Assembly: GCA_003577305.1 (NCBI GenBank)
Contig: QEVL01000020.1
Span: 48,926 to 112,925, forward strand
Direction: 5' to 3'
DNA: 64,000 nt
Source of the DNA: Burkholderiales bacterium
GTDB taxonomy: Bacteria > Pseudomonadota > Gammaproteobacteria > Burkholderiales > Burkholderiaceae_E
Each line of letters opens with the position of its first letter. Position 1 is the first letter of the stretch. Below, piece by piece: positions 19,377 to 33,727 of this stretch. The notes beneath the pieces are model-generated. The model was given only the letters and a program-made list of their open reading frames with translations. It was not told the DNA's origin and ran no database searches. The position numbers were made by a program, and so were the translations under genes.

Positions 19377-20837
19377 TCAGCGCGATTGTAGAGGGCCGTC
19401 GCTGCCGGCCGACGCCGGGCGGTCGAGCGCGATCACCTGCGGCCTGAGCCAGCGCAGCAGCACGAGGCCGGGCAGCGCGGCGCCGACCGTGAACACGAAG
19501 AACGTCGGCCAGCCGAACGCCTCGACCATCACGCCCGAGGCCGGGCCGACGTAGACGCGCCCCACCGCCGACAGCGCCGAGAGCAGCGCGTACTGCGCCG
19601 CCGAGAAGCGCCGGTCGGTGAGCGCCATCAGGAACGCGACGAAGGCCGCCGTCCCCATGCCTCCGCACAGGTTCTCGAAGCCGATCGCCGCCGCCATCAG
19701 CAGGTAGTCCTTGGGCAGGACCGACAGCAGCCAGTAGCCGAAGTTCGACACCGCCTGCAGCACTCCGAACAGCATCAGCGAACCGTACAGCGGACGCTTC
19801 GCGAGCCACGCACCGCCGGCCAGCGCGCCGACGATCGTCGCGGCCAGTCCGAGCACCTTGTTCACGGCCCCGACCTCGGTCGCGGTGAAGCCGACTCCGC
19901 GGATCAGGAACGTGGTCGACAGGCTGCCGGCGAACGCGTCACCGAGCTTGTAGAGCACGATCATCGCGAGCAGCGCGGCGGCGCGCTCGCGCGAAAAGAA
20001 GGCGTCCCACGGCGCGAGGAACGACGGAAAGCCCGCGCGGCGCGCAGCCTGCAGCGCGGCGAACAGCGCCACCAGCAGCATCAGGGTGTCGGCGCCGAGC
20101 GAGACGAAGCGTCCGGTGCCCAGCAGATGCCACGGCAACTGGCGCAGCAGCCAGAACGTGCCGACTCCGGCGCCTAGCATCGCGACGAAGCCGACGAGTT
20201 CGCGGCGCACGTCGCTTCGCAGCGGCGCCGTCGGCGGCGTCGCCGGCGCCCACAACGTGACCGCGGCCATCAGCGCGAACAGTGCCGTCATCGCGCGGAA
20301 CATGCCCGGCCAGCCGAGCCACTGGTCGGCGAGGATCAGCGCGAGTCCCCCCGAGACCAGCATTGCCAGCCGGTAGCCGAGCACCGAGACTGCCGCGCCG
20401 GCGCCGCGCTCGTGCTCGTGCAGCAGGTCGGTGCGGTAGGCGTCGAAGACGATGTCCTGCGAGGCCGAGAGGAACGCGATCGCGACCGCACAGGCTCCGA
20501 CCGCGGCGACCGAAGCCTTCGGGTCGAGCGTGGCCATGACGAAGCACAGCGCGGCCAGCCCGAGCTGCGTGAGCACCAGCCAGCTGCGGCGCCGCCCCAC
20601 GATCGGCGGCTCGAAGCGGTCGGCGAGCGGCGCCCAGGCGAACTTGAAGGTGTACGGCAGTCCGGCCAGCGCGAAGAAGCCGATCGTGCGGATGTCGAGC
20701 CCTTCGATGGTGAGCCACGCCTGCAGCGTTCCGGCCGACAGCGCGAGCGGCAGGCCGCTGGCGAACCCGAGCAGCAGCATCGCCGCGATGCGGCGGTTGC
20801 CGAAGGCCTGGACGATTGGGCGGGTCGGCGCGCTCAC
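19377..20837 (-). CDS. ampG: AmpG-family muropeptide MFS permease
   Basis: A 486-residue inner-membrane protein with about 12-14 helices. It opens with RRIAAMLLLGFASGLPLALS, the AmpG signature, followed by IGFFALAGLPYTFKFAWAPL and a conserved DRFEPPIVGRRRSW loop; AFLSASQDIVFDAYRTD lies in helix 4-5. AmpG imports GlcNAc-anhydro-muropeptides from the periplasm for peptidoglycan recycling and AmpC induction signalling. It lies 45 bp upstream of the thiolase gene on the same strand without functional relation. The divergent neighbour is the YitT-family gene. Confidence 0.92.
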   Translation of the reverse strand: MSAPTRPIVQAFGNRRIAAMLLLGFASGLPLALSAGTLQAWLTIEGLDIRTIGFFALAGLPYTFKFAWAPLADRFEPPIVGRRRSWLVLTQLGLAALCFVMATLDPKASVAAVGACAVAIAFLSASQDIVFDAYRTDLLHEHERGAGAAVSVLGYRLAMLVSGGLALILADQWLGWPGMFRAMTALFALMAAVTLWAPATPPTAPLRSDVRRELVGFVAMLGAGVGTFWLLRQLPWHLLGTGRFVSLGADTLMLLVALFAALQAARRAGFPSFLAPWDAFFSRERAAALLAMIVLYKLGDAFAGSLSTTFLIRGVGFTATEVGAVNKVLGLAATIVGALAGGAWLAKRPLYGSLMLFGVLQAVSNFGYWLLSVLPKDYLLMAAAIGFENLCGGMGTAAFVAFLMALTDRRFSAAQYALLSALSAVGRVYVGPASGVMVEAFGWPTFFVFTVGAALPGLVLLRWLRPQVIALDRPASAGSDGPLQSR

Positions 20838-20945
20838 TGGTCGCGCAGTTTACCCGCCCGTGCCGGCGCCGCTCCCTTTCGAGGCGGGTACCCGGCTGCC
20901 GAACCGCGCCGAAGCGTACGATGCGCTCACCCCGTGCCGACGCCG

Positions 20946-21569
20946 ATGCGCATGCCAGAGACCATTCCCGCGCCCGTCCACCGCCATTCGGCGGTCGAGG
21001 ACGTCCTCGCTTTCCTGTCGGCCGCGGTCTTCGCCGCTCTGGGCATCGCCTTCCTGGAGCACGCGGGCCTGATGACCGGCGGCACGACCGGCCTGGCGCT
21101 GCTGCTCACCTACCGGTTCGGCCTGCCCTTCGGCGCGGCGTTCGTGCTGGTGAACCTGCCGTTCTTCGCGCTCGCGCTCTGGCGCATGGGCTGGCGATTC
21201 ACGGTGAAGACGGCAGTCGCGGTGCTGCTGCTGTCGGCGCTCACCGAGTTCCAGCGCCCGCTGCTCGCGCTCGGCGCAGTGCATCCCGCCTGGGCGGCGC
21301 TGGTCGGCGGGCTGCTGCTCGGCATCGCACTGCTGATCCTGTTTCGCCACCAGGGCAGCCTCGGCGGGCTGAACGTGCTGGTGCTCTTCCTGCAGGAGCG
21401 CTTCGGCTGGCGCGCCGGCTGGGTGCAGCTCGCGCTGGACGTGGCGATCCTGCTGCTGTCGCTCGGCGTGGTCGCGCCGTCGATCGTCGCGCTGTCGCTG
21501 ATCGGCGCGGCTGCGCTGAACGTCACGCTGGCGGTCAACCACCGGCCGGGGCGCTACATGGCGGTCTGA
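20946..21569 (+). CDS. YitT family (DUF161) membrane protein
   Basis: A 207-residue protein with five or six predicted membrane helices. VEDVLAFLSAAVFAALGIAF, the conserved loop EHAGLMTGGTTGLALLL and HQGSLGGLNVLVLFLQER match the YitT repeat pattern, in which the glycine-rich GGTTG and GSLGG loops occur. The function of the family is unsettled. The start is either ATG 20946 (MRMPET) or ATG 20952. A TACGAT -10 candidate is at 20917-20922. It is divergent from ampG and convergent with xthA, so it is transcribed alone. Confidence 0.85.
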   Translation: MRMPETIPAPVHRHSAVEDVLAFLSAAVFAALGIAFLEHAGLMTGGTTGLALLLTYRFGLPFGAAFVLVNLPFFALALWRMGWRFTVKTAVAVLLLSALTEFQRPLLALGAVHPAWAALVGGLLLGIALLILFRHQGSLGGLNVLVLFLQERFGWRAGWVQLALDVAILLLSLGVVAPSIVALSLIGAAALNVTLAVNHRPGRYMAV

Positions 21570-21611
21570 CGGCAGCCGCTGCGCCAGTCGGCGGCGCGCG
21601 GCGCGCGAGCC

Positions 21612-22388
21612 TCATCGGCGCAGCGCGTAGTCGATCGTGAGCGGCGCGTGGTCGGAGAAGCGCTGCGCGGTGAAGATCTCCGCGCGCTTCGCGCTGGCCG
21701 CGATGCCCGGCGTCGCGATCTGGTAGTCGATCCGCCACCCGACGTTGTTCGCCCAGGCCTGCCCCCGGTTGCTCCACCAGGTGTATTGCCCGGGACGCTG
21801 ATCGAGCCGGCGAAACACGTCGACGAAGCCGAGCTCGTCGAACACCGCGGTGAGCCAGGCGCGCTCCTCGGGCAGGAAGCCGGAGTTCTTCCGGTTGCCG
21901 CGCCAGTTCTTCAGGTCGATCTCGCGATGCGCGATGTTCCAGTCGCCGCACAGGATGAGCTCGCGCCCGCTCGCGATCAGCTCGCGCAGGTGCGGCTCGA
22001 ATTCGGCCATGAAGCGGAACTTCGCCGCCTGCCGCTCCTGCGAACTCGACCCGGACGGCAGGTAAACCGAGATCGCGGTGAAGGCGCCGAAGTCGGCCTC
22101 GAGGTAGCGGCCCTCGGCGTCGAACTCGGCGCTGCCGAAGCCGGTGCGCACCGATTCTGGCCGACGCCGGCTGTATAGGCCGACCCCGCTGTAACCCTTC
22201 TTCTGCGCGAGGTGGAAGTGGCCGCGCATGCCGGCCACTTCGCGCAGCGTCTCGTCGAGGTCGGCATCCTGCGCCTTGACTTCCTGCACGCACAGCACGT
22301 CGGCACGCTGCGCCGCCGCCCATTCGAGCCAGCCCTTGCGCGCAGCCGAGCGGATGCCGTTCAGGTTCAGCGTCACGACCCGTATCAT
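21612..22388 (-). CDS. xthA: Exodeoxyribonuclease III (AP endonuclease)
   Basis: A 258-residue EEP-superfamily nuclease for base-excision repair: it incises abasic sites and removes 3' blocks. The N-terminus [19 protein letters not shown] gives the Asn ligand, [10 protein letters not shown] the metal-binding Glu, [11 protein letters not shown] the tyrosine region, [13 protein letters not shown] the Asp/Asn pair, [11 protein letters not shown] the DNA-contact loop and [10 protein letters not shown] the catalytic Asp/His. It is closest to the ExoA-like branch. The start MIRVV at 22388 is 37 bp from the divergent pyrE start; the frame is open further upstream but antisense to pyrE. Confidence 0.95.
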   Translation of the reverse strand: MIRVVTLNLNGIRSAARKGWLEWAAAQRADVLCVQEVKAQDADLDETLREVAGMRGHFHLAQKKGYSGVGLYSRRRPESVRTGFGSAEFDAEGRYLEADFGAFTAISVYLPSGSSSQERQAAKFRFMAEFEPHLRELIASGRELILCGDWNIAHREIDLKNWRGNRKNSGFLPEERAWLTAVFDELGFVDVFRRLDQRPGQYTWWSNRGQAWANNVGWRIDYQIATPGIAASAKRAEIFTAQRFSDHAPLTIDYALRR

Positions 22389-22413
22389 TGCGTCGATCGA
22401 ATCCGTAGGTTGC

Positions 22414-22418
22414 GGAGG
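22414..22418 (+). promoter_or_regulatory. Ribosome binding site fixing a TTG start for pyrE
   Basis: GGAGG ends 7 bp before TTG 22426. No ATG or GTG in frame is close, and homology starts immediately after, so TTG is the initiator. Confidence 0.75.
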
Positions 22419-22425
22419 TGGTTCC

Positions 22426-23118
22426 TTGGCAGACGATCTGCGCGCGCAGTTTATCCGGTTCGCCGTCGATAACGGCATCCTGCGTTTCGGGGAGTTCCGC
22501 ACCAAGGCGGGGCGGCTGTCGCCGTACTTCTTCAACGCGGGGCTGTTCAACGACGGCGCCTCGCTCGGGCAGATCGCGCAGTTCTATGCGCGCACGCTGC
22601 TCGCCGCCGAGCGCAGCGGCCGGGTGCGCTTCGACATGCTGTTCGGCCCGGCCTACAAGGGAATCACGCTGGCCAGCGCCACCGCGGTCGCGCTCGCGCA
22701 AGGCGGGCGCAACGTGGCATTCGCCTTCAACCGCAAGGAAGCCAAGGACCACGGCGAAGGCGGCGCGCTGATCGGCGCACCGCTCGCCGGCCGCGTCGTC
22801 ATCGTCGACGACGTGATCAGCGCCGGCACCTCGGTGCGCGAATCGGTCGAGCTGATCCGGGCGCACGGCGCCGAGCCCGCGGCGGTGCTGATCGCGCTCG
22901 ATCGCCAGGAGCGCAGTGGAGACGCCGAGCGCATCGGCGAGCTGTCGGCGGCGCAGGAAGCGGAGCGGCTCTACGGAATTCCGGTGCTGTCGATCGCCAC
23001 GCTGGCCGACCTGCTCGACTACCTCGGCTCCACCGAAGCGAGCGGCGCCGGCATCGCGGCGCATCGCGACAGCGTGGCCGCGTATCGCGTGCGCTACGGG
23101 GTGCGCGTCGCCGCCTGA
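22426..23118 (+). CDS. pyrE: Orotate phosphoribosyltransferase
   Basis: A 230-residue enzyme of pyrimidine synthesis that joins orotate to PRPP, giving OMP. It has the N-terminal segment [20 protein letters not shown], the loop [24 protein letters not shown] (flexible catalytic loop) and the PRPP-binding [14 protein letters not shown]. It starts at TTG 22426, with GGAGG 7 bp upstream. It is divergent from xthA, and its stop is only 3 bp from that of the convergent gatB. The size is typical of the proteobacterial enzyme. Confidence 0.96.
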   Translation: MADDLRAQFIRFAVDNGILRFGEFRTKAGRLSPYFFNAGLFNDGASLGQIAQFYARTLLAAERSGRVRFDMLFGPAYKGITLASATAVALAQGGRNVAFAFNRKEAKDHGEGGALIGAPLAGRVVIVDDVISAGTSVRESVELIRAHGAEPAAVLIALDRQERSGDAERIGELSAAQEAERLYGIPVLSIATLADLLDYLGSTEASGAGIAAHRDSVAAYRVRYGVRVAA

Positions 23119-23121
23119 CGC

Positions 23122-24615
<1,494 letters not shown>

Positions 24616-24650
24616 GCGTGTCGTGCCCGTATCGCCCGAAGAGCGCGGCG

Positions 24651-28095
<3,445 letters not shown>

Positions 28096-28096
<1 letters not shown>

Positions 28097-28113
28097 GGCC
28101 TGCCCGCAGGCCC
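28096..28113 (+). other. Hairpin between mreB and mreC
   Basis: GGGCCTGC (28096-28103) and GCAGGCCC (28106-28113) form an 8-bp stem immediately after the mreB stop, without a T-run. It is more likely an attenuator or mRNA stabiliser than a full terminator, given the operon downstream. Confidence 0.4.
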
Positions 28114-28140
28114 TCGTAGCGTCCGCGAGGCTTTCCGGGA

Positions 28141-29037
28141 GTGGACCACAGCCCGCCGCCGTTCTTCAAGCAAGGCCCGTCCGCAAACGCCCGGCTGCTG
28201 TTCTTCTCGCTGCTCGCGATCGCGCTGCTCGTCGTCGACTCCAGGCTCGACGTGCTCGGGCGACTGCGCCAGGGCATCGCGACGGTGCTGTATCCGGTGC
28301 AGCGCACGCTGCTGGTTCCGCGCGACCTGATCGGCGTGGGCTTCGAATACCTGGCCGAGGTGAACCGCCTGCGCGCGGAGAACGGCGAGTTGCGCCGCCT
28401 CGAAGCGGCCAACGCCAACGCGCTGCTGCAGACCGAGCAGCTGGTTGCCGAGAACCAGCAGCTGCGACAACTGCTGGCGATGCGCGAGCGCACCGCGATC
28501 CGCTCGGCGGTGGCCGAAGTGCTCTACGACACCCGTGACGCGTTCTCGCGCAAGCTGGTGCTCGACAAGGGACAGCAAAGCGGCGTGATCGCCGGCCAGC
28601 CGGTGATCGACGCATCCGGCGTCGTCGGGCAGGTCACACGGGTCTACCCGCTGTCGAGCGAAGTCACGCTGGTCACCGATCGGCGCTCCACGATTCCGGT
28701 GGAGATCCGCCGTACCGGCGAGCGCTCGGTCGCCTTCGGCGGTTCGCCCGAGGGCACGATCGAACTGCGCTACCTGCGCACCGGCGCCGACGTGCGCCAG
28801 GGCGACCTGCTGGTCACCTCCGGGCTCGACGGGCTGTTCCCCCCCGGCCTTCCGGTGGGCACGGTGCGCGCGGTCGAGACCGCTTCCTCGGCATTCGTGC
28901 GCGTGCTGGTCGAGCCGGCGGCGCACGCCGAGCGCACCCGCCTGCTGCTGGTCCTGCTGGCCGAGCCGCAGGTGCAGGCAGTGCCGCCCCCCGAGGAGCC
29001 TGTTGCCGATTCGCGCCGGCGCCGTCGCGGAAGCTGA
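28141..29037 (+). CDS. mreC: Rod-shape-determining protein MreC
   Basis: A 298-residue bitopic protein: a short cytoplasmic lead, one membrane helix (LLFFSLLAIALLVVDS), then a periplasmic coiled coil (about residues 70-115, rich in leucine, glutamate and glutamine) and the two beta-barrels, with VLDKGQQSGVIAGQPVIDASG and SGLDGLFPPGLPVGTV as family signatures. MreC links MreB filaments to PBP2/RodA. The start is GTG 28141. The C-terminal 25 residues are Pro/Arg-rich and variable. It precedes mreD by 4 bp. Confidence 0.94.
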   Translation: MDHSPPPFFKQGPSANARLLFFSLLAIALLVVDSRLDVLGRLRQGIATVLYPVQRTLLVPRDLIGVGFEYLAEVNRLRAENGELRRLEAANANALLQTEQLVAENQQLRQLLAMRERTAIRSAVAEVLYDTRDAFSRKLVLDKGQQSGVIAGQPVIDASGVVGQVTRVYPLSSEVTLVTDRRSTIPVEIRRTGERSVAFGGSPEGTIELRYLRTGADVRQGDLLVTSGLDGLFPPGLPVGTVRAVETASSAFVRVLVEPAAHAERTRLLLVLLAEPQVQAVPPPEEPVADSRRRRRGS

Positions 29038-29041
29038 CGCG

Positions 29042-29557
29042 ATGCAGATGCGCCCGCACTACCTGCTGCTGCCGGCGAATCGTGCGTTCATCACGTTCAC
29101 GATCGTCTCGGCGTTCCTGCTGAACGTGCTGCCCTGGGGACGCGCGACCGGCGTGCCCGATCTCCTCGCACTGGTGCTCGTCTTCTGGAACATCCACCAG
29201 CCGAGAATGGTCGGCATCGGCATCGCGTTCCTGTTCGGGCTGCTGATGGACGTGCACGACGCGGCCCTGCTCGGCGAGCACGCTCTGGCGTACACGCTGC
29301 TGTCGTACGGGGCGCTGAGCATGCACCGGCGGGTGCCGTGGTTCCGCCTCACCGGCCAGATGGCGCACGTGCTGCCGCTGTTCCTGCTCACGCAACTGGT
29401 GGTGCTGCTGGTGCGCATGACCATCGGCGCAGGCTTTCCGGGATGGAGCTGGTTCCTGCAGGGCTTCAGCTGCACGCTGCTGTGGCCGGTGGCGCACTGG
29501 CTGCTGCTGGCGCCGCAGCGGCGCGCGGTCGACCGCGACGAGAACCGGCCGATCTGA
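29042..29557 (+). CDS. mreD: Rod-shape-determining protein MreD
   Basis: A 171-residue membrane protein with five or six predicted helices. It begins with MRPHYLLLPANRAFITFTIV, includes LLALVLVFWNIHQPRMVGIG and FLFGLLMDVHDAALLGEHAL, the characteristic MreD segment, and ends with a basic tail. It works with MreC in the elongasome. The start is ATG 29042 (MQMRP) or 29048; an upstream open frame overlaps mreC and is unlikely. mrdA starts 12 bp downstream. Confidence 0.92.
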   Translation: MQMRPHYLLLPANRAFITFTIVSAFLLNVLPWGRATGVPDLLALVLVFWNIHQPRMVGIGIAFLFGLLMDVHDAALLGEHALAYTLLSYGALSMHRRVPWFRLTGQMAHVLPLFLLTQLVVLLVRMTIGAGFPGWSWFLQGFSCTLLWPVAHWLLLAPQRRAVDRDENRPI

Positions 29558-29569
29558 GCCGATCGCACG

Positions 29570-31516
29570 ATGGTCGAAGTCCGCGACACCGAGCTCGACC
29601 TGTACCGGTTGCGGCTGCGCCTGGCAATCGCCATGGCCCTGGTGATCGTCTGCTTCGGCCTGCTGGTCGGGCGCTTCGTCTACCTGCAGGTCTACCGGTA
29701 TGCCGACTTCCACGCGCAGGCCGAGGACAACCGCATCGCGCTGGTTCCTGCCCCGCCGGTGCGCGGCCTGATCTTCGATCGCAACGGCGTGCTGCTGGCC
29801 GAGAACGTCTCGGCCTACACGCTCGAGCTCTCGCCGCGGCGCGCAGCCGGGCTCGACGACACGATCGCCGCGCTCTCGGGCATCGTCGAGATCACCCCGC
29901 GCGATCGCCAGCGCTTTCGCCGGTTGCTCGAGGATTCGCGCAGCGCCGACAGCGTGCCGCTGAAGGTGCGCCTGACCGACGAGGAGGTCGCGCGCCTGGC
30001 GGCGAACCGGTTCCGCTTCCCGGGCGTGGAGATCAGCGCCCGGCTGTTCCGCAACTATCCGCTCGGCGAGACCGCGGCGCACGTGGTCGGGTACATCGGA
30101 CGCATCTCGCCGGACGACAAGCGCCGGCTCGACGAGCAGGAGCTGCTGTCGAACTACGCGGGCTCGACCCACATCGGCAAGGTCGGCGTCGAGGCATCGT
30201 ACGAATCCGCGCTTCACGGGCACGTCGGCTTCGACGAGGTCGAGGTCTCGGCCGGCGGGCGCATCGTGCGCAGGCTCTCGCGCAAGCCCCCGGTCCCCGG
30301 CTCGAACCTGGTGCTGTCGATCGACATCCGGCTGCAGAGGCTCGCCGAGCAGCTCTACGGCGAGCGGCGCGGCGCGCTGGTGGCGATCGAACCGAAGACC
30401 GGCGACGTGCTGGCCTTCGTGTCGCGCCCGTCGTTCGACCCCAACCTGTTCGTCGACGGCATCGACACGCAGACCTGGCAGGCGTTGAACGAGGATCCCG
30501 ACGCGCCGCTGATGAACCGGCCGCTGCGCGGCACCTATCCGCCCGGCTCCACCTACAAGCCGTTCATGGCGCTGGCGGCGCTGATGTCGGGCGTGCGCAC
30601 GCCGCAGGACACGATCTCGGACCCCGGCTATTTCCAGCTCGGCAACCACCGCTTCCGCGACTCCAGGCCGTCGGGGCACGGCACCGTCGACCTGCGCAAG
30701 TCGATCGTCGTCTCGAGCGACACCTACTACTACAAGGTCGCCTATGACATGGGCGTGGACAGGATCCACGACTTCATGAAACCCTGGGGCTTCGGCCAGC
30801 TCACCGGCATCGATCTCGAGCACGAGAACGCCGGCGTGCTGCCGTCCTCGCAATGGAAGCTCAAGCGCTTCAGGCAGAAGTGGTTTCCCGGCGAGACGCC
30901 GTCGATCGGCATCGGCCAGGGCTACAACTCGTTCACGATCCTGCAGCTCGCGCATGCGACGGCCACGCTCGCCAACGACGGCATCGTGATGCGCCCGCAC
31001 CTCGTCCAGGCGATCGAGGACCCGGTGACGCACGAGAAGCGGCGCACGGTGCGCTCGGAGAGCTACCGCATCGACCTGCGCCGCGACTACCTCGACCTGG
31101 TCAAGAGCGCGCTGGTCGACGTGACCCGCTTCGGCACGGGGCGCGTCGCGTTCGCCAACGCCGGGTACGTGGCGGCGGGCAAGACCGGTACCGCTCAGGT
31201 GATCGGCATCAAGCAGGGCGAGCGCTACGACGCCCGGCGCATCGCAGAGCGCCACCGCGACCACTCGCTGTTCATGGCGTTCGCGCCGGTCGAGAATCCG
31301 AAGATCGCGGTGGCGATCATCGTCGAGAACGGCGGGTTCGGCGCACAGGCCGCCGCGCCGATCGCGCGCAAGCTGTTCGACTTCCACCTGCTCGGCAAGC
31401 TGCCGAGCGACGTCCCCGGGGAGTTGCTGCCGCGGCCGATCGACGAGGCCGAGCTGCGCGACGTGCCCGAGAGCGTGGAACCCGAGCAGGTCGCGGAACC
31501 GGAGCCGAAGCAATGA
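29570..31516 (+). CDS. mrdA: Penicillin-binding protein 2 (elongation-specific transpeptidase)
   Basis: A 648-residue class B PBP that cross-links peptidoglycan during elongation. An N-terminal membrane helix (AIAMALVIVCFGLLVGRFVYL) is followed by the dimerisation domain with RGLIFDRNGVLLAENV and HVVGYIGRIS. The transpeptidase motifs are intact: SxxK in PPGSTYKPFMA, SxN equivalent in VVSSDTYYYKVA and KTG in AAGKTGTAQVIG. Its stop overlaps the rodA ATG (ATGA), coupling the transpeptidase to its glycosyltransferase partner. The C-terminus is acidic (EPEQVAEPEPKQ), not conserved. Confidence 0.97.
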   Translation: MVEVRDTELDLYRLRLRLAIAMALVIVCFGLLVGRFVYLQVYRYADFHAQAEDNRIALVPAPPVRGLIFDRNGVLLAENVSAYTLELSPRRAAGLDDTIAALSGIVEITPRDRQRFRRLLEDSRSADSVPLKVRLTDEEVARLAANRFRFPGVEISARLFRNYPLGETAAHVVGYIGRISPDDKRRLDEQELLSNYAGSTHIGKVGVEASYESALHGHVGFDEVEVSAGGRIVRRLSRKPPVPGSNLVLSIDIRLQRLAEQLYGERRGALVAIEPKTGDVLAFVSRPSFDPNLFVDGIDTQTWQALNEDPDAPLMNRPLRGTYPPGSTYKPFMALAALMSGVRTPQDTISDPGYFQLGNHRFRDSRPSGHGTVDLRKSIVVSSDTYYYKVAYDMGVDRIHDFMKPWGFGQLTGIDLEHENAGVLPSSQWKLKRFRQKWFPGETPSIGIGQGYNSFTILQLAHATATLANDGIVMRPHLVQAIEDPVTHEKRRTVRSESYRIDLRRDYLDLVKSALVDVTRFGTGRVAFANAGYVAAGKTGTAQVIGIKQGERYDARRIAERHRDHSLFMAFAPVENPKIAVAIIVENGGFGAQAAAPIARKLFDFHLLGKLPSDVPGELLPRPIDEAELRDVPESVEPEQVAEPEPKQ

Positions 31517-32625
31517 TCCACGAGCAGCCGTCGCTCTGGCAGCGCCTGCGCCCGCACGTGCTGGTGTTCGACGGACCGTTGCTGCTGGCGCTGACGCTGC
31601 TCGCGGCGCTGAGCATGCTGAACATGTACTCGGCCGCGCTCGATATCGACGGCCGGCTGCAGGACCACGGCCGCAACCTGCTGATCGCGTTCGCGATCAT
31701 GTGGATCGCCGCGAGCCTGCCGCTGCGCCTGGTGCAGCGTTCGGCGGTGCCGCTCTACCTGGCGGGCCTGGTGCTGCTGGTCGCAGTGGCGCTGTTCGGC
31801 GACATCTCGAAAGGCGCGCGGCGCTGGCTCGACCTCGGCGTCACGCGCATCCAGCCCTCGGAGCTGATGAAGATCGCGATGCCGCTGATGCTCGCGTGGT
31901 ATTTCCAGCAGCGCGAGGGCGCCCGCAACTGGGCCGACTTCGTCGTCGCCGGCGTGCTGCTCGCGTTCCCGGTCTGGCTGATCGCCCGCCAGCCCGACCT
32001 GGGCACCGCGCTGCTGGTGACCGCCGCCGGGGCCTATGTGATCTTCTTCGCCGGACTGAGCTGGAAAGTGATCGTCGGCGGCCTGCTCGCCGGCGTCGCC
32101 GCGATGCCGGTGCTGTGGTCGGCGATGCACGACTACCAGCGGCACCGCGTCCTGATGATGATCGACCCCTCCACCGATCCGCTGGGCAAGGGCTTCCACG
32201 TGATCCAGTCGACGATCGCGGTCGGCTCGGGCGGCATCTGGGGAAAGGGCTGGACGGTCGGGACGCAGGCGCACCTCGAGTTCGTTCCAGAACGCACCAC
32301 CGACTTCATCTTCGCCGTGTTCTCCGAGGAATTCGGCCTGATCGGCAACCTGGTGCTGCTCGCCATCTACCTGCTGCTGATCGGCCGCGGCCTGGTGATC
32401 GCGGCCAACGGCGCGAACATCTTCGCGCGGCTGCTCGCCGGGTCGATCACGCTGGTCTTCTTCACCTACGCGTTCGTGAACATCGGCATGGTGTCGGGCA
32501 TCCTGCCGGTGGTGGGCGTGCCGTTGCCGCTGATGTCGTACGGCGGCACCGCAATGGTCACGCTCGGCTTCGGATCGGGCCTGCTGATGGCGATCAGCAG
32601 GCAGCGCAAGCTGGTGCAGACCTGA
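31513..32625 (+). CDS. rodA: SEDS peptidoglycan glycosyltransferase RodA
   Basis: A 370-residue polytopic SEDS protein that polymerises lipid II in the elongation complex. It has ten hydrophobic helices, with DISKGARRWLDLGVTRIQPSE in the first large loop, ARQPDLGTALLV, the large periplasmic loop GWTVGTQAHLEFVPERTTDF and the end helix VGVPLPLMSYGGTAMVTLG, all diagnostic. It starts at ATG 31513, overlapping the mrdA stop. It is the last gene of the mre operon; the next gene is convergent. Confidence 0.97.
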   Translation: MIHEQPSLWQRLRPHVLVFDGPLLLALTLLAALSMLNMYSAALDIDGRLQDHGRNLLIAFAIMWIAASLPLRLVQRSAVPLYLAGLVLLVAVALFGDISKGARRWLDLGVTRIQPSELMKIAMPLMLAWYFQQREGARNWADFVVAGVLLAFPVWLIARQPDLGTALLVTAAGAYVIFFAGLSWKVIVGGLLAGVAAMPVLWSAMHDYQRHRVLMMIDPSTDPLGKGFHVIQSTIAVGSGGIWGKGWTVGTQAHLEFVPERTTDFIFAVFSEEFGLIGNLVLLAIYLLLIGRGLVIAANGANIFARLLAGSITLVFFTYAFVNIGMVSGILPVVGVPLPLMSYGGTAMVTLGFGSGLLMAISRQRKLVQT

Positions 32626-32648
32626 GAACCCGTGAAGCCGGCGCCCGC

Positions 32649-33665
32649 TCAGGCGCCCTGGTCGCCGGCCACCCGCAGCATGATCTTGCCGATGTGCCGC
32701 GACGACTCCATCAGCTCGTGTGCGCGCGCCGCGTCGGCGAACTCGAAGGTTTCGTGGACCACCACCTGCACCCTGCCCGAAGCGAGCAGCGGCCAGACCT
32801 GCTCGCGCAACCGCGCGGCGATCTGCGCCTTGTCGGCCGCGCTGCGCGGACGCAGCGTCGAGCCGGTCCAGGTGAGGCGCTTGACCATCAGCGGCGTGCA
32901 GTCGATCTCGGCCTTCGGCCCGTTCAGGAACGCGATCTGCACCAGGCGGCCCTCGATCGCCAGCGCCTTGAAGTTGCGCGTGACGTAGTCGCCGCCCACC
33001 ATGTCGAGGATCAGGTCGACGCCGCGCCGCCCGGTGAGCGCGGCGATCCGCTCGACGAAGTCTTCGCGGCGGTAGTCGATCGCCGCGGCGGCGCCGAGCC
33101 GTTCGCACACCGCCGCCTTCTCCACGCTGCCCACCGTGGTGTAGACGGTGGCGCCGCGCGCGTGCGCCAGCTGGATCGCGGTCAGCCCGATCCCCGAGGA
33201 GCCTCCGTGCACCAGGAAGGTCTCGCCGGCCACCAGCCGGCCGCGCTCGAACACGTTGGTCCAGACGGTGAAGAAGTTCTCGGGCAGCGCCGCGGCCTGC
33301 AGCAGCGACAGGCCCTGCGGCACCGGCAGCGTCTGGCCGGCCGGCGCCACCGCGTATTGCGCATAGCCGCCGCCGTTGGTGAGCGCGCAGACCGCATCGC
33401 CGATCTTCGGTTCGGCGACGCCCTCGCCCAGCGCCACGACGTGGCCCGACACCTCGAGGCCCAGCACCGGCGAGGCGCCTCGCGGCGGCGGATAGTGGCC
33501 CTGCCGTTGCGCGACGTCGGGGCGGTTGACGCCGGCCCAGGCGACGCGGATCAGCACCTCACCCGCCGCGGGCGCGGGCACCGGCATGCGGCCGGCGCGC
33601 AGGACCGACGGCGCGCCGCCGGCGCCGTGATCGACGAACTCCATCGTTGCGGGAATCTGGCTCAT
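32649..33665 (-). CDS. NAD(P)H quinone oxidoreductase, PIG3 family
   Basis: A 338-residue MDR-superfamily reductase of the PIG3/TP53I3 type: GEVLIRVAWAGVNRPDVAQRQGHYPPP is the PIG3 signature, followed by GLEVSGHVVALG, ENFFTVWTNVFERG and the nucleotide-binding VHGGSSGIGLTAIQLAHA. Catalytic zinc ligands are absent. Expected role: reduction of quinones or enoyl compounds with NADPH. The start at 33665 (MSQIPATMEF) fits the family. It is convergent with rodA and divergent from the CnbZ-like gene; the second such enzyme in the window (first at 9474-10454) is only distantly similar. Confidence 0.9.
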   Translation of the reverse strand: MSQIPATMEFVDHGAGGAPSVLRAGRMPVPAPAAGEVLIRVAWAGVNRPDVAQRQGHYPPPRGASPVLGLEVSGHVVALGEGVAEPKIGDAVCALTNGGGYAQYAVAPAGQTLPVPQGLSLLQAAALPENFFTVWTNVFERGRLVAGETFLVHGGSSGIGLTAIQLAHARGATVYTTVGSVEKAAVCERLGAAAAIDYRREDFVERIAALTGRRGVDLILDMVGGDYVTRNFKALAIEGRLVQIAFLNGPKAEIDCTPLMVKRLTWTGSTLRPRSAADKAQIAARLREQVWPLLASGRVQVVVHETFEFADAARAHELMESSRHIGKIMLRVAGDQGA

Positions 33666-33727
33666 GACCTGACCGGGATGCTTGCGCAGGCTGGCCGTGT
33701 CGCGCATAGTCGCCCGACCGGACCCTT